Part shown: positions 25,758 through 35,044 of the stretch, piece after piece
Numbering within the stretch: the first letter of the stretch is position 1
Layout of the letters: each line of letters begins with the position of its first letter
NCBI RefSeq assembly: GCF_014332515.1
Contig: NZ_VFSD01000005.1
Span: forward strand, 186,001 to 250,000
Direction of reading: 5' to 3'
Length of the DNA: 64,000 bases
From: Pontibacter beigongshangensis
GTDB lineage: Bacteria > Bacteroidota > Bacteroidia > Cytophagales > Hymenobacteraceae
Translations under genes and position numbers: made by a program
Notes under the pieces: generated by a model
The model's input: the letters and a program-made list of their open reading frames with translations, nothing else
What the model was told of the DNA's origin: nothing
Database searches by the model: none

Positions 25758-26555
25758 ATGACCAATGCAGCACATATTTTTGAGGATGTCAGCCTCCTGA
25801 TAACCCACTACAACAGAAGCAGTTCTCTGGAGCGCCTGCTACTGGCGTTTCAGGGTCTGGACTGTGCATTCGGCCAGACGGTAGTCTCCGACGATGGAAG
25901 CAGACCCGAGCACCTGGAGGCAGTGAAGCAACTACAGCCAATTTTCGGATTTAAGCTGGTTACCTCCACTGTAAACAAAGGCCTGGGCCACAACATGAAC
26001 AAAGGACAGGATGCCGTACAGGCACCTTATACCCTGTATGTGCAGGAAGACTTTGTGCCTAAGCCTGCTTTTCCTGAAAATTTCAGGAAGGCGATGGATA
26101 TGATGCACCAGGAGCAGGACCTGGACATTGTAAGGTTCTACGCCTATTTTAAGTACCCTTACCTGAAGCCCTATGGCAAAGGATTTTCTGAAATGGTGTT
26201 CAGGAAACAAATCTGGTGGGCAGATCATTTAAAATTTTATATCTACAGCGACCACCCGCATTTACGCCGTAGTTCTTTCTTTACAAAGTTCGGCCGCTAT
26301 ACCGAAGGCAGAAAAGGTGACGCAACAGAATTTAGGATGTGTTTGTCATTTATCAAAAACAAAGGAAGAGGGCTGTTTTTTGAGGAATATGCCGCCATGT
26401 TCGACCAGAAGAATTCTTCTGCAGAACCAAGCACCATGGCGCGCAGCAATTGGACGCAGCAGAAAGCAGTCTTTATTTTACTGCTGAGATGGTTCTACCT
26501 GAAGTTTCGCATTCTGAAAAACACCATTGAGCTGGCTAATTCAAAACAAATTTGA
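25758..26555 (+). CDS. Glycosyltransferase family 2 (paralogue A)
   Basis: 265 residues from the ATG at 25758, preceded by GGAAAAAGG at good spacing; a longer frame from 25695 overlaps the acetyltransferase and is not needed. The GT-A-like N-terminus reads SLLITHYNRSSSLERLL with VVSDDGS and, later, YVQEDF as the probable D-x-D equivalent. Further conserved text includes FYAYFKYPYLKPYGKG, SDHPHLRRSSF and EPSTMARSNW. The gene at 27671 has the same blocks in the same order over its whole length, so the two are local duplicates separated by another glycosyltransferase. No membrane helix except a weak hydrophobic stretch near the C-terminus. Donor and acceptor are unknown. Confidence 0.83.
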   Translation: MTNAAHIFEDVSLLITHYNRSSSLERLLLAFQGLDCAFGQTVVSDDGSRPEHLEAVKQLQPIFGFKLVTSTVNKGLGHNMNKGQDAVQAPYTLYVQEDFVPKPAFPENFRKAMDMMHQEQDLDIVRFYAYFKYPYLKPYGKGFSEMVFRKQIWWADHLKFYIYSDHPHLRRSSFFTKFGRYTEGRKGDATEFRMCLSFIKNKGRGLFFEEYAAMFDQKNSSAEPSTMARSNWTQQKAVFILLLRWFYLKFRILKNTIELANSKQI

Positions 26556-26766
26556 GGCATGAAGCTCAGGTGGCCAGCTATATTAACGAAAAACCATATA
26601 TACGGACCGGAATTAACATTATTTTTCAACTAAATCATTGTTAATACAAATAAGTATATTATTTTAAATGATTATTTAATTATTTAATTTAACTTTATTC
26701 CCAAATTGAGCCAGTCCAAAATAAATGAGCAATTACTGTATTGTTGTTATAGAATGAATTAATCTT
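26556..26766. other. AT-rich gap with possible promoter
   Basis: 211 bp, strongly AT-rich from 26,630 onward, between paralogue A and the next glycosyltransferase. It breaks the otherwise tight gene spacing, so a separate promoter for 26767 onward is plausible. No repeat copy and no gene. Confidence 0.4.
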
Positions 26767-27624
26767 ATGAGAATCTTCACGAATCCAAGCTGGATAAATG
26801 AGCTGAAATTTGATTACGAGACCCTTGACCAGGTTCCTGCCCAGGTGTTTGACACCATCAACCGTAACCTGGATAGAGTTCAGAGCGAGCGGCCTCTGGT
26901 CAGTATCCTGATATCGGCCTGGAATGAAGAGATCAATATTATCCGTTGCATAGCCAGCCTTGCTGCCATAAAAACGCAGTATCCGTTTGAGATTATTGTA
27001 ATCAACAACAACTCGAAGGACAGGACGCAGGAAACCATAGACCGGCTGCACGTAAAGTCGCTGTTTGAGGCGAAGCAGGGCTGCGGGCCAGCCCGGCAAA
27101 CAGGGCAGGAAAACGCTTCGGGAGATTACATATTGCTGGCCGACGCGGATTGCTACTACCCCTCCTGCTGGGTAGATGAGATGATGAAGGTGCTGACACA
27201 GCCCGAAGTGGTATGCGTGTATGGCCGGTATTCCTTTATAAGTGAACCAGGTTTTCCAAGGTGGAAGCTCTATGTGCTGGAATGCCTGAAGGATGTGATA
27301 GCAGAGTTCCGGCAATTGAAACGCCCCTACTACAATGCCTACGGCCTTAGCATGGGCTACGTAAAGGAGCTGGGCCTGAAAGTGGGCTTTATCAAAACAA
27401 GCTTCTGGGGCGACGATGGCCAGCTGTGCCTGGGCCTGATGCAGTACGGTAAAATAAAACAGGTACGCTCCAACAAAGCACGCGCCTGGACCGGCCCGCG
27501 CACGCTGCAGCGCACCGGCAATTTCTCGCAGGCACTCCAGGCCCGCATCATCAAAGAAATAAAACGGTTCAAAAACAACTTCAACTCCCGCCTGCCAAAA
27601 GATATCAGGATAACAAATGAGTAG
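26767..27624 (+). CDS. Glycosyltransferase family 2
   Basis: 285 residues. The GT-A domain begins at LVSILISAWNEE, with EIIVINNNSKDRT for nucleotide binding, KQGCGPARQTG, and the metal motif in LLADADCYYP (D-x-D). The acceptor region includes SFWGDDGQLCLGLM. The C-terminus is basic (KEIKRFKNNFNSRLPKD). It is soluble or peripheral, with no clear membrane helix. It lies between the two halves of a duplicated glycosyltransferase pair and probably adds one residue to the repeat unit. The start is the first Met after the AT-rich gap. Confidence 0.86.
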   Translation: MRIFTNPSWINELKFDYETLDQVPAQVFDTINRNLDRVQSERPLVSILISAWNEEINIIRCIASLAAIKTQYPFEIIVINNNSKDRTQETIDRLHVKSLFEAKQGCGPARQTGQENASGDYILLADADCYYPSCWVDEMMKVLTQPEVVCVYGRYSFISEPGFPRWKLYVLECLKDVIAEFRQLKRPYYNAYGLSMGYVKELGLKVGFIKTSFWGDDGQLCLGLMQYGKIKQVRSNKARAWTGPRTLQRTGNFSQALQARIIKEIKRFKNNFNSRLPKDIRITNE

Positions 27625-27670
27625 GATGCCCCTACCAAATGGAGGAAATCACAAAAGCTGGCACTAATTT

Positions 27671-28462
27671 ATGGATACAGTAAAGCATATTTACAAGGAT
27701 GTTACCCTGCTCATTACGCACTATAACAGGAGCAGCTCTTTAGAGCGCCTGTTAAAGTCGTACCAGGACCTGAATTGTGAATTTGAGGAAATCGTAGTTT
27801 CTGATGACGGCAGCAAGCCAGAGCACCTGAAAGCCCTGAAAGAGCTTCTGAAAAGCTATGCGTTCCGGCTGGTGACCTCGCCGGTAAACAAAGGCCTCGC
27901 CAACAACCTTAACAAAGGACAAAGGGCAGTAAAAACGCCGCTTACCCTCTATGTGCAGGAAGATTTTATTCCGCTGCCAGCATTTACTACGCACTTTGCA
28001 GATGCGCTGGAGATGATGCGGGCACAGCAAGAGCTGGACATTATCCGGTTTTATGCCTACTCCGCCTACCCGTACCTGAAGCCATATAAAAAAGGGTATT
28101 CAGAAATGGTGATAAAGCCCTGGTTCACCAACTACAGAAAGATATATTATTACACAGATCACCCGCATTTACGGCGCTCCTCTTTTTTAGAAAAGTTCGG
28201 GCACTACGTAGAGGGCATCAAATCAGATAAGGCAGAGTACCTGATGTGCCTCTCCTTTATCCAGCACAAAGGCAAGGGCCTGTTTTTTGACGGATACAAG
28301 CAGCTGTTTCTGCAGAAAAACTCTACAGAGGAGCCCAGCACCATGCAACGCAGCAACTGGCGACAAAGCAGGAACCCGATTGTGGCTTATGGCAGAAATA
28401 TTTACAGGCAGATAAAATATAATTTCGACATACATTTTACCAGGCAGTCTCCGCACGCTTAA
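27671..28462 (+). CDS. Glycosyltransferase family 2 (paralogue B)
   Basis: 263 residues, collinear with the protein at 25758: TLLITHYNRSSSLERLL, IVVSDDGSKPEHL, VNKGLANNLNKGQ, YVQEDF, FYAYSAYPYLKPYKKG, TDHPHLRRSSF and EEPSTMQRSNW. The two differ mainly in the middle (Y-Y-Y-T-D versus I-Y-S-D) and the C-terminal 30 residues, suggesting duplication followed by change in acceptor or donor choice. The C-terminus is basic and not hydrophobic. The gene is flanked 3' by repeat copy 5, which may mark the end of this transcription block. Confidence 0.83.
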   Translation: MDTVKHIYKDVTLLITHYNRSSSLERLLKSYQDLNCEFEEIVVSDDGSKPEHLKALKELLKSYAFRLVTSPVNKGLANNLNKGQRAVKTPLTLYVQEDFIPLPAFTTHFADALEMMRAQQELDIIRFYAYSAYPYLKPYKKGYSEMVIKPWFTNYRKIYYYTDHPHLRRSSFLEKFGHYVEGIKSDKAEYLMCLSFIQHKGKGLFFDGYKQLFLQKNSTEEPSTMQRSNWRQSRNPIVAYGRNIYRQIKYNFDIHFTRQSPHA

Positions 28463-28505
28463 GCTCTCTGCAAACTGTTGTCCGGTTATCTGAAACGCAG
28501 GTATT

Positions 28506-28562
28506 GAGCAGCAGCAGCAGAGGCTGCAGACGCTCCGGAGGTCTTTTTTGATTAGAATAATT
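28506..28562 (+). repeat. Dispersed intergenic repeat, copy 5
   Basis: GAGCAGCAGCAGCAG, a short spacer, GCTCCGGAGG, a run of T and GATTAGAATAATT. It lies 44 bp 3' of paralogue B, same orientation. Confidence 0.85.
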
Positions 28563-28646
28563 ACTCCTGTCCCTACAGGCCAAGTTTTTTGTAGCAGGAG
28601 TTTTAAGCATAAATAATAGCATACTGTGTACCCTTACCCCTTGGTT

Positions 28647-29849
28647 ATGAATTTCGTTTTTGTCAGCCTACAGAGAATCAACACAGACAGAGAGTCTACC
28701 TCCACCTGCCTGGCAAAAGAACTGGCAAAAAACCATAAGGTATTGTATGTAAATGCTCCTATAGACAGGCGGGCGGTACTTGCTTCCGGTAACGACAGCT
28801 ACATTACCGCCCATATCGAGGCCATCAAAAATAAAGAAGAGCCACTCACGCAAGCAGACGCGAACCTGTGGGTACTGAACCCGGCCCGGATAATTGAATC
28901 GATTAACTGGGTGCCTTTTACAGCTGTTTTTTCGGCATTGAACAGGATAAACAACTACAGGTTCGGCAAAGACATTCAGGAGGCGCTTGATACACTAGGG
29001 TTTAAAGACTTTGTGCTGATCAATGACAAAGATATTTTCAGGAGCTTTTACCTGAAAGATATCCTGAAGCCGCGGCACTACATTTACCTGGACCGCGACT
29101 ATACCATCGGCACCGACTACTGGCGGAAGCATGGGGTTGAACTGGAGCCCAGGCTCATGCGCAAATCCGATGCCGTGGTGTGCAACTCGCTTGGCTTTAC
29201 CAGAAGGGCCCAAAAGTACAACGCCAACAGCTTTTACATTGGCAATGGTGTGGAGTTAGAGCAGTTCTGTAACCTCGCCACCGGCTCTGCCCCCGACGAC
29301 CTGGCAGCCATACCCCAGCCGATTATCGGCTATGTTGGGGCCATTATTAGTTTAAGATTGAACATACGGCTTATGGTGGAGGCAGCCCGTGCCAAGCCCC
29401 AATGGAGCTTTGTGCTGGTGGGTCCCGAAGACGAAGCCTTCAGAGCAAGCGAGCTTCACCAGTTGCCCAACGTCTATTTTCTAGGGAAAAAGCATACAAA
29501 AGAAATTCCGAACTACATCAAACATTTTGATGTGTGCGTGAATCCGCAGGTGATAAATGACATCACCATCAGCAACTTCCCACTGAAAACAGTAGAGTAC
29601 CTGGCGCTCGGCAAGCCAGTGGTGGCAACAGCTACCGATACCATGAAAGAGATCTTCAGCGAGTACACGTACCTGGCCGAAGATACCAGTAGCTACCTGG
29701 CGCAACTCGAACAAGCACTGCTGCAGGATACCGAAGTATTACAGCAGCAACGAATTGCGTTTGCCAAAACCTTCAGCTGGGAAAGTGTGACGGAGATCCT
29801 GCTGAACTGCATCCACAAGATCTCGAGACAACATCCTGTGCCAGCTTAA
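28647..29849 (+). CDS. Glycosyltransferase (GT-B fold, family 1/4 type)
   Basis: 400 residues from the ATG at 28647; a GTG at 28626 would add seven residues of no obvious value. The N-terminal Rossmann half (FVFVSLQRINTDREST, VLYVNAP, YIYLDRDYTIG) and the C-terminal half (IIGYVGAI, WSFVLVGPED, NVYFLGKK, then ISNFPLKTVEYLALGKPVVAT) match the GT-B layout. The E-x7-E-type motif region is present in weakened form (N-F-P-L-K-T-V-E-Y). DVCVNPQ precedes it. Related proteins transfer sugars from nucleotide donors in exopolysaccharide loci. No membrane helix. Followed by the MBOAT/SGNH modification pair. Confidence 0.85.
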   Translation: MNFVFVSLQRINTDRESTSTCLAKELAKNHKVLYVNAPIDRRAVLASGNDSYITAHIEAIKNKEEPLTQADANLWVLNPARIIESINWVPFTAVFSALNRINNYRFGKDIQEALDTLGFKDFVLINDKDIFRSFYLKDILKPRHYIYLDRDYTIGTDYWRKHGVELEPRLMRKSDAVVCNSLGFTRRAQKYNANSFYIGNGVELEQFCNLATGSAPDDLAAIPQPIIGYVGAIISLRLNIRLMVEAARAKPQWSFVLVGPEDEAFRASELHQLPNVYFLGKKHTKEIPNYIKHFDVCVNPQVINDITISNFPLKTVEYLALGKPVVATATDTMKEIFSEYTYLAEDTSSYLAQLEQALLQDTEVLQQQRIAFAKTFSWESVTEILLNCIHKISRQHPVPA

Positions 29850-29886
29850 CCAAACTCTTTAAAGCTATAGATTAAGATTTGCTTCT

Positions 29887-31311
29887 ATGTTATTCAACTC
29901 TTTTACCTTCCTGCTCTTCTTTGGCGTCATACTAATACTGTATTATTATGTACCCAAGCGCTATAAGTGGATCTTGCTGCTTACGGCGAGCTATTACTTC
30001 TATATGAGTTGGAGATGGGAATACATTTTCCTGATCATACTTTCGACGGTTATAGATTATGTAGTGGCACAGCAAATAGAGAAGAGCTCGGAAGCAGGCA
30101 GGAAAAAAATCTGGCTTGGCGTAAGTCTGGTGAGTAATCTTGGTTTGCTGTTTTACTTTAAGTACTACAACTTTTTTATCGATAGTGTTAATGAGGGTGT
30201 TTCTCTATTTGGGGTAGACCTTGCCTTACCTTTTGCCGAAATCATATTGCCCGTTGGCATCTCTTTCTATACGTTCCAGACCTTAAGCTATACCCTGGAA
30301 GTGTACTACGGCCGCCAACCTGCCGAAAAGCATTTCGGTAAGTTTGCGCTGTTTGTGTCGTACTTCCCGCAGCTGGTGGCCGGGCCGATAGAAAGGCCGC
30401 AGAACCTGCTGCACCAGCTGGACAACCCACAACCCATCGTGCCCGAGAACGTCATTAAGGGGCTGCGGCTCTTTATATGGGGTCTGTTCAAAAAGGTAGT
30501 GGTGGCTGACCGGCTGGCCTATTTTGTCGATATTGTATACAACAACCCAGACTCTTATCATGGCCTCTCCGTAATTATTGCCACTGTTTTCTTTGCCTTC
30601 CAGATCTATTGCGATTTTTCGGGCTATTCTGACATGGCTATTGGCGTGGCTAAGATAATGGGCGTGGACCTGATGAAGAATTTCAGGACACCCTACTTCT
30701 CCACCTCTGTTAAAGAGTTCTGGAGCCGCTGGCATATTTCGCTCTCCACCTGGTTCAGAGACTATGTGTACATACCTCTTGGCGGAAACAAGGTAACGGT
30801 AAACCGGTGGGCGATCAACCTGTTCATCACTTTTCTGGTTTCCGGGGTATGGCACGGCGCCAGCTGGACCTTCGTTATATGGGGCTTTATACACGGGCTT
30901 ATCAGCACCTTAGAAGCCCTGAACAGCAAACGTAAATTTATCTCATTCTCTGTTCCCCCGGTGCTTAGCACCGTCTGGACTTTTTCGGTTGTCTGCTTTG
31001 CCTGGCTGTTTTTCAGGGCCAACAATATGCAGGAGGCCTTTACCCTGATCGGGAACATGTTCAACTTCAGCTATAATTTCCTGGATGAGGTGAGCGCCCT
31101 TAACGGTGCAAACCAGTATAACCTGGCCGTAGGCTTCCCGCTGATTATGCTTCTGCTACTGTTAGAGAAAGGTCAGGAACTCCGGCTGGTTCAGCATTAT
31201 TTTCATTCTTACAAACCGGTGCGTTTTGCCTGCTACATATCGCTTATCGTGCTGATCGCCTTTTTCGGTGTGTTTGTAGCTCAAAGTAACTTCATCTATT
31301 TCCAGTTCTGA
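29887..31311 (+). CDS. MBOAT family membrane O-acyltransferase (AlgI-like)
   Basis: 474 residues with about ten to twelve membrane helices. AlgI-type hallmarks are visible: FNSFTFLLFF at the start, the YPVGISFYTFQ-like segment (LPVGISFYTFQTLSY), QLVAGPIERP, FWSRWHISLSTWFRDYVYIPLGG and the catalytic His in SGVWHGASWTFVIWG. The family moves acyl groups, usually acetyl, across the membrane for transfer to polysaccharide. The gene directly following (3 bp gap) encodes an SGNH-like protein, the usual partner that finishes transfer in the periplasm, as AlgI works with AlgJ/AlgX. This suggests O-acylation of the exopolysaccharide. Confidence 0.92.
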   Translation: MLFNSFTFLLFFGVILILYYYVPKRYKWILLLTASYYFYMSWRWEYIFLIILSTVIDYVVAQQIEKSSEAGRKKIWLGVSLVSNLGLLFYFKYYNFFIDSVNEGVSLFGVDLALPFAEIILPVGISFYTFQTLSYTLEVYYGRQPAEKHFGKFALFVSYFPQLVAGPIERPQNLLHQLDNPQPIVPENVIKGLRLFIWGLFKKVVVADRLAYFVDIVYNNPDSYHGLSVIIATVFFAFQIYCDFSGYSDMAIGVAKIMGVDLMKNFRTPYFSTSVKEFWSRWHISLSTWFRDYVYIPLGGNKVTVNRWAINLFITFLVSGVWHGASWTFVIWGFIHGLISTLEALNSKRKFISFSVPPVLSTVWTFSVVCFAWLFFRANNMQEAFTLIGNMFNFSYNFLDEVSALNGANQYNLAVGFPLIMLLLLLEKGQELRLVQHYFHSYKPVRFACYISLIVLIAFFGVFVAQSNFIYFQF

Positions 31312-31314
31312 TAT

Positions 31315-32301
31315 ATGAAAAGGATTTTACTGAATGCCTTCACCATACTTGTAATCCTTTACGGCATTTTCTGGGTGCTAGACGAGATCTTCACCAGCAC
31401 CTTTCAAGCCGGAAATTACACCAAAACACAATGGCTGTATAAAATGCAGGACCAGGAGTTTGACTATGCTATTCATGGCAGCTCCAGAGCGTATACCACC
31501 ATTAACATTGAAGAGATAGAGAATGAGACGAACCTGAGAGGCATTAACATCTCTGTAGACGGCAGTAACATTACCGATCAGTACCTGATGCTTAAGCTCT
31601 TTCTGGAGCACAACAACAAGATAGATCACCTCTACCTGCAGGTAGACCCATGGTCTGCTAATGATGAGTATGTGCAGCGGTTTTCGATACCCAAATTTTT
31701 TCCTTACATAAAAGAAAAAGCTGTATTCGATCATTTTAAAACCTTTGGGGCAGACTGGTATGCCTACCGCTACATTCCGTTTTACCGCTACGCCCGCTAC
31801 AACACCATCTGGGGGGTGCATCAGTTCTTTAACGATGCCTTTAACCTGGTGCCACAGGATTTCGACAAACATGGCGGCTATTTTTATAACAGCGTAGCCT
31901 ATACAGGCGATTCGCTTAAGCTGCGCAAGCTGGCCTTTAAGCTGGATGGGGAGTATAAATACCTGAACCAGATCATAGCCCTATGCCACGAAAATAATAT
32001 CAGGCTTACGCTTTTCACATCTCCAGTCTCCGATATCCTGATTGATGAAGATTATAAGCACAACGTTGCTGCTTTTACCAGCATGATGCGCGAACAAGGA
32101 GTGGAGTACGTGAACTACGGCGACATATATGGCAACGAAATAAAGATGTTTACAGACGCTATTCACCTAAACAAATATGGGGTAAAGGATTTTACCCAAC
32201 GCATAAAGGCAGACCTGCTGGGAGGTGCTACCGAGAACGCCAAGCTTACCCTCAATAAGATACCCGCCGGAGCGTCAACAGATAAACCAAGCGCCTTGTA
32301 G
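31315..32301 (+). CDS. SGNH-hydrolase-like exported protein, partner of MBOAT
   Basis: 328 residues with one N-terminal hydrophobic helix (about 4-24), probably an uncleaved anchor. An SGNH pattern can be read: FDYAIHGSSRAYTTIN supplies a nucleophile-type G-S-S block, and FTDAIHLNKYGV supplies the C-terminal D-x-x-H pair. The middle contains LYLQVDPWS and YRYIPFYRYARYN. Block spacing fits AlgJ/AlgX/DltD-type proteins that complete O-acylation of a polysaccharide outside the membrane. The gene begins 3 bp after the MBOAT stop. I do not recognise an exact named family; the assignment rests on motifs and pairing. Confidence 0.7.
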   Translation: MKRILLNAFTILVILYGIFWVLDEIFTSTFQAGNYTKTQWLYKMQDQEFDYAIHGSSRAYTTINIEEIENETNLRGINISVDGSNITDQYLMLKLFLEHNNKIDHLYLQVDPWSANDEYVQRFSIPKFFPYIKEKAVFDHFKTFGADWYAYRYIPFYRYARYNTIWGVHQFFNDAFNLVPQDFDKHGGYFYNSVAYTGDSLKLRKLAFKLDGEYKYLNQIIALCHENNIRLTLFTSPVSDILIDEDYKHNVAAFTSMMREQGVEYVNYGDIYGNEIKMFTDAIHLNKYGVKDFTQRIKADLLGGATENAKLTLNKIPAGASTDKPSAL

Positions 32302-32411
32302 GGCAGCATTTACTATACCGGACAATAGCCCCTCATGCAATCTCAGCTGTAATTGCAGAAGCTACTGAAATCGGAACAGAATCCGACTCAACTAAAGCAG
32401 CATAATCCTTT

Positions 32412-33245
32412 ATGGCCATATCAGAAAAAATATTTAATAAGCTACGATTCACGAAGCCAGCGACACCAGTAATAACAGAGCAATTAAACTACAACCACAT
32501 AGACCTGTACTACTGGAAACCGCTGACCGGAGAGCTCAACTTTGGCGACCACCTATCGAAAGTTGTCGTTTCTAAGGTGCTCGCCGACCGGAATCATTTG
32601 CTCGAGGAGGAAACCAAAACCAGGCGCACTTTGCTGGCCATTGGGTCTGTACTTCATTTTGCATCCGACACAGATGTAATCTGGGGAACGGGAGTAAATG
32701 GGAAAGTAGCTGTAAACGAACATACATTTTCGACACTTGATGTACGCGCTGTGCGTGGTCCGCTCACCAGGGAATTCCTGCAAGAAAGGGCTATTGCTGT
32801 GCCGGAAGTGTACGGCGACCCGGCGCTGTTGCTGCCTCATATATTTCCGGGCAGGTTCAGCAGAGATCCGCAGAAAAAATATGTGGTGGTGCCCAACCTG
32901 CATGATTTGGTAATTGCAGAAGCTCTGAAAACAGAGAATATAGTATCGCCTGTGTGGGGCTGGAATAGATGTGTGGAAGAAATTCTGAAAGCCGAGTTCG
33001 TGATAGCAAGCTCCTTGCACGGCTTAATAATAGCGGAGGCTTATGGTATTCCGGCCTGCTATATCCGGTTTTCGGAAACGGAGAATCTGTTTAAGTACAA
33101 CGACTACCTGTTAGGTACAGGAAGAGGCGAAATACAATTTGCCACAACTGTTGCCGAAGCATTGGAAATGGGCGGCATGGCCCCTCCGGTTTTCGATGCC
33201 CAAAAACTATTAAATGCATTTCCGATAGATCTTTGGGACGAATAA
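32412..33245 (+). CDS. Polysaccharide pyruvyltransferase family protein (ExoV-like)
   Basis: 277 residues. GELNFGDHLSKVV at the start, LAIGSVLHFA and VIWGTGVNG, VRAVRGPLTREFL, VYGDPALLLP and the C-terminal ASSLHGLIIAEAYGIP (S-S-L-H-G) are the landmarks of the pyruvyltransferase/ExoV family, which moves a pyruvate ketal from phosphoenolpyruvate to a sugar, giving the polymer negative charge. It lies 12 bp before a flippase gene and after the acylation pair, so the repeat unit probably carries both acyl and pyruvyl groups. No membrane helix; cytoplasmic. The start Met is preceded by a short gap of 110 bp without other features. Confidence 0.88.
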   Translation: MAISEKIFNKLRFTKPATPVITEQLNYNHIDLYYWKPLTGELNFGDHLSKVVVSKVLADRNHLLEEETKTRRTLLAIGSVLHFASDTDVIWGTGVNGKVAVNEHTFSTLDVRAVRGPLTREFLQERAIAVPEVYGDPALLLPHIFPGRFSRDPQKKYVVVPNLHDLVIAEALKTENIVSPVWGWNRCVEEILKAEFVIASSLHGLIIAEAYGIPACYIRFSETENLFKYNDYLLGTGRGEIQFATTVAEALEMGGMAPPVFDAQKLLNAFPIDLWDE

Positions 33246-33257
33246 AAAGCAGCGACG

Positions 33258-34727
33258 ATGAGTAATTCCGGAAAGACATTTTTTAAAGGTGTACTCTGGT
33301 CAATCACAGACAACTTTTTTAAGCAGGCTATTACCTTAGCCGTTTTTATTGTGCTGGCCAGAATACTGGAGCCCGAAATTTTCGGCCTGCTTTCTTTCTC
33401 GCTGATTTTTGTAAACATCTTTGTTTCCGTCATTAATGAGGGCGTGGTTACCGCCCTGGTACGGAAAGAAAATCCTACGGCGGCTGATTACAACACCGGG
33501 TTCTGGCTTTGCTTTGGCTGCTCGATTCCTGCTTTTCTTTTCCTTTTTTTTACAGCAGATTATTTTGAGCAGTTTACCTCCTCCGGAGGTCTGGGCACAG
33601 TAATGCGTGCCACCAGCTTCATCATCCTGATCAGCGGGCTATCCAGCATACACGAGGTGAGGCTAAGGCGCCAGATAAATTTTAAGTCTATTGCTATCCG
33701 GTCTATCATTTCGGTGGCGCTGGGGGGCGGCATCGGTGTTTACATGGCCCTACATGGTTTTGGCGTAGCAGCGGTATTGGCCCAGCAACTGATAACAGCT
33801 GGTTGCAACCTGGTGCTGCTCTGGTTTACCGTGTCCTGGCGCCCGGGTCTGCAGGTATCTAAAGCATCGTTTAAAGAGATCCTGCATTTTAGCAAATACA
33901 TTGTGCTGACCAACCTTAGCAATGCCACGAACCAGAACAGCGACACGTTTTTTGTTACTTACTACCTGGGGTCGGTTGCTACAGGTATTTACACAACTGC
34001 CAAAAGGCTGCCCAGTACCTTAAACACGGTTATTTCGGCAGCGTTGTTTCGGGTTTCGATTCCGGTGTTTTCTAAGCTGCAGAACGACGATGCCGGGCTT
34101 GCCAAAGCATACCTCAGTTCCACTACCTTAACGGCCATGGTAACAGCACCTGTCTTTACCGGACTAGCTGTGCTTTCAGAAGACATAACGCTGCTCATTC
34201 TGGGCGAGAAATGGCTTGCCACCGTGCCGGTTATGCAGGTTGTCAGCGTAATAGGTTTTCTTACCTCCATCGGGTATTATAACCAGAGTGTTATGGTGGC
34301 AAAGAATAAGCCTCAGTGGCAAACCAAGCTAACCTTGCTTTATGCCGTGACCAATGTTATCGCCTTCACCATTTTCACAAGGTTCGGGCTACTGGCTACG
34401 GCGCTGGCATTTGCAGGAAGGGCTTTACTTTTATACCCGGCATCGGTTTGGTGCGCGCTTACCTTAACAGGAGTAAGCTGGAAAAAGTACATTGCTGCCA
34501 TATTTCCCGCACTTGCCGCTTCATCTGTCATGGCCTTTGTGCTGATCAAGGCCTCAGTCCTGATGGAAGATAATTTATTGATCGCACGGATAATAACCCT
34601 GGTTGTGGCAGGCATACTTATGTATGGTGTTTTAATATACGCCTTTGTACCAACTTCTTACAGGAAGTATGCGATGGATACTCTAAACACCAAAATTCTG
34701 AGGAGGCAAAAAGCAATTAGCGCCTAA
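33258..34727 (+). CDS. Wzx-type polysaccharide flippase (first of two)
   Basis: 489 residues with about 12-14 hydrophobic segments, starting GKTFFKGVLWSITDNFFKQAI and LARILEPEIFGLL, the typical opening of the WzxC/MOP-superfamily polysaccharide transporters. Later FSKYIVLTNLSNATNQNSDTF corresponds to the second half's first helix and NTVISAALFRVSIPVFSKLQ to the conserved middle loop. It should flip the lipid-linked repeat unit to the periplasm for Wzy/Wzz assembly. It is 12 bp after the pyruvyltransferase. A second flippase follows at 35045, separated by repeat copy 6. Confidence 0.9.
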   Translation: MSNSGKTFFKGVLWSITDNFFKQAITLAVFIVLARILEPEIFGLLSFSLIFVNIFVSVINEGVVTALVRKENPTAADYNTGFWLCFGCSIPAFLFLFFTADYFEQFTSSGGLGTVMRATSFIILISGLSSIHEVRLRRQINFKSIAIRSIISVALGGGIGVYMALHGFGVAAVLAQQLITAGCNLVLLWFTVSWRPGLQVSKASFKEILHFSKYIVLTNLSNATNQNSDTFFVTYYLGSVATGIYTTAKRLPSTLNTVISAALFRVSIPVFSKLQNDDAGLAKAYLSSTTLTAMVTAPVFTGLAVLSEDITLLILGEKWLATVPVMQVVSVIGFLTSIGYYNQSVMVAKNKPQWQTKLTLLYAVTNVIAFTIFTRFGLLATALAFAGRALLLYPASVWCALTLTGVSWKKYIAAIFPALAASSVMAFVLIKASVLMEDNLLIARIITLVVAGILMYGVLIYAFVPTSYRKYAMDTLNTKILRRQKAISA

Positions 34728-34770
34728 GGAGCAGGTGCTCCATTACATATTATTGATCTGTTTTTGAGGC

Positions 34771-34819
34771 AATTATTCTAATCAAAATACCCCTCCGGAG
34801 GTTATTTATGCTGCTGCTC
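34771..34819 (-). repeat. Dispersed intergenic repeat, copy 6
   Basis: On the minus strand: GAGCAGCAGCAT, an A-rich spacer, CCTCCGGAGG, a T tract and ATTAGAATAATT. It lies between two plus-strand flippase genes, so here the orientation opposes both neighbours. Confidence 0.85.
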
Positions 34820-35044
34820 ATAGCTAACAAAGGATGCCTGACAATGCTGCTCCGGCAGGATGCGGCCTTGCATAAATCTGAATCTGTACGGCACCTGTTA
34901 CCAAAAATGCTAAATAGAATATATATTGAATAATATAAATAGAGGGGCACCAGAATTTTTAACAGACCAGGCAAACCATTCCTGGTCCGTGAATCATTGG
35001 TGAAAGTTTTAATGACTACACAAATTGCGTGTAAAGCAGCCAGT

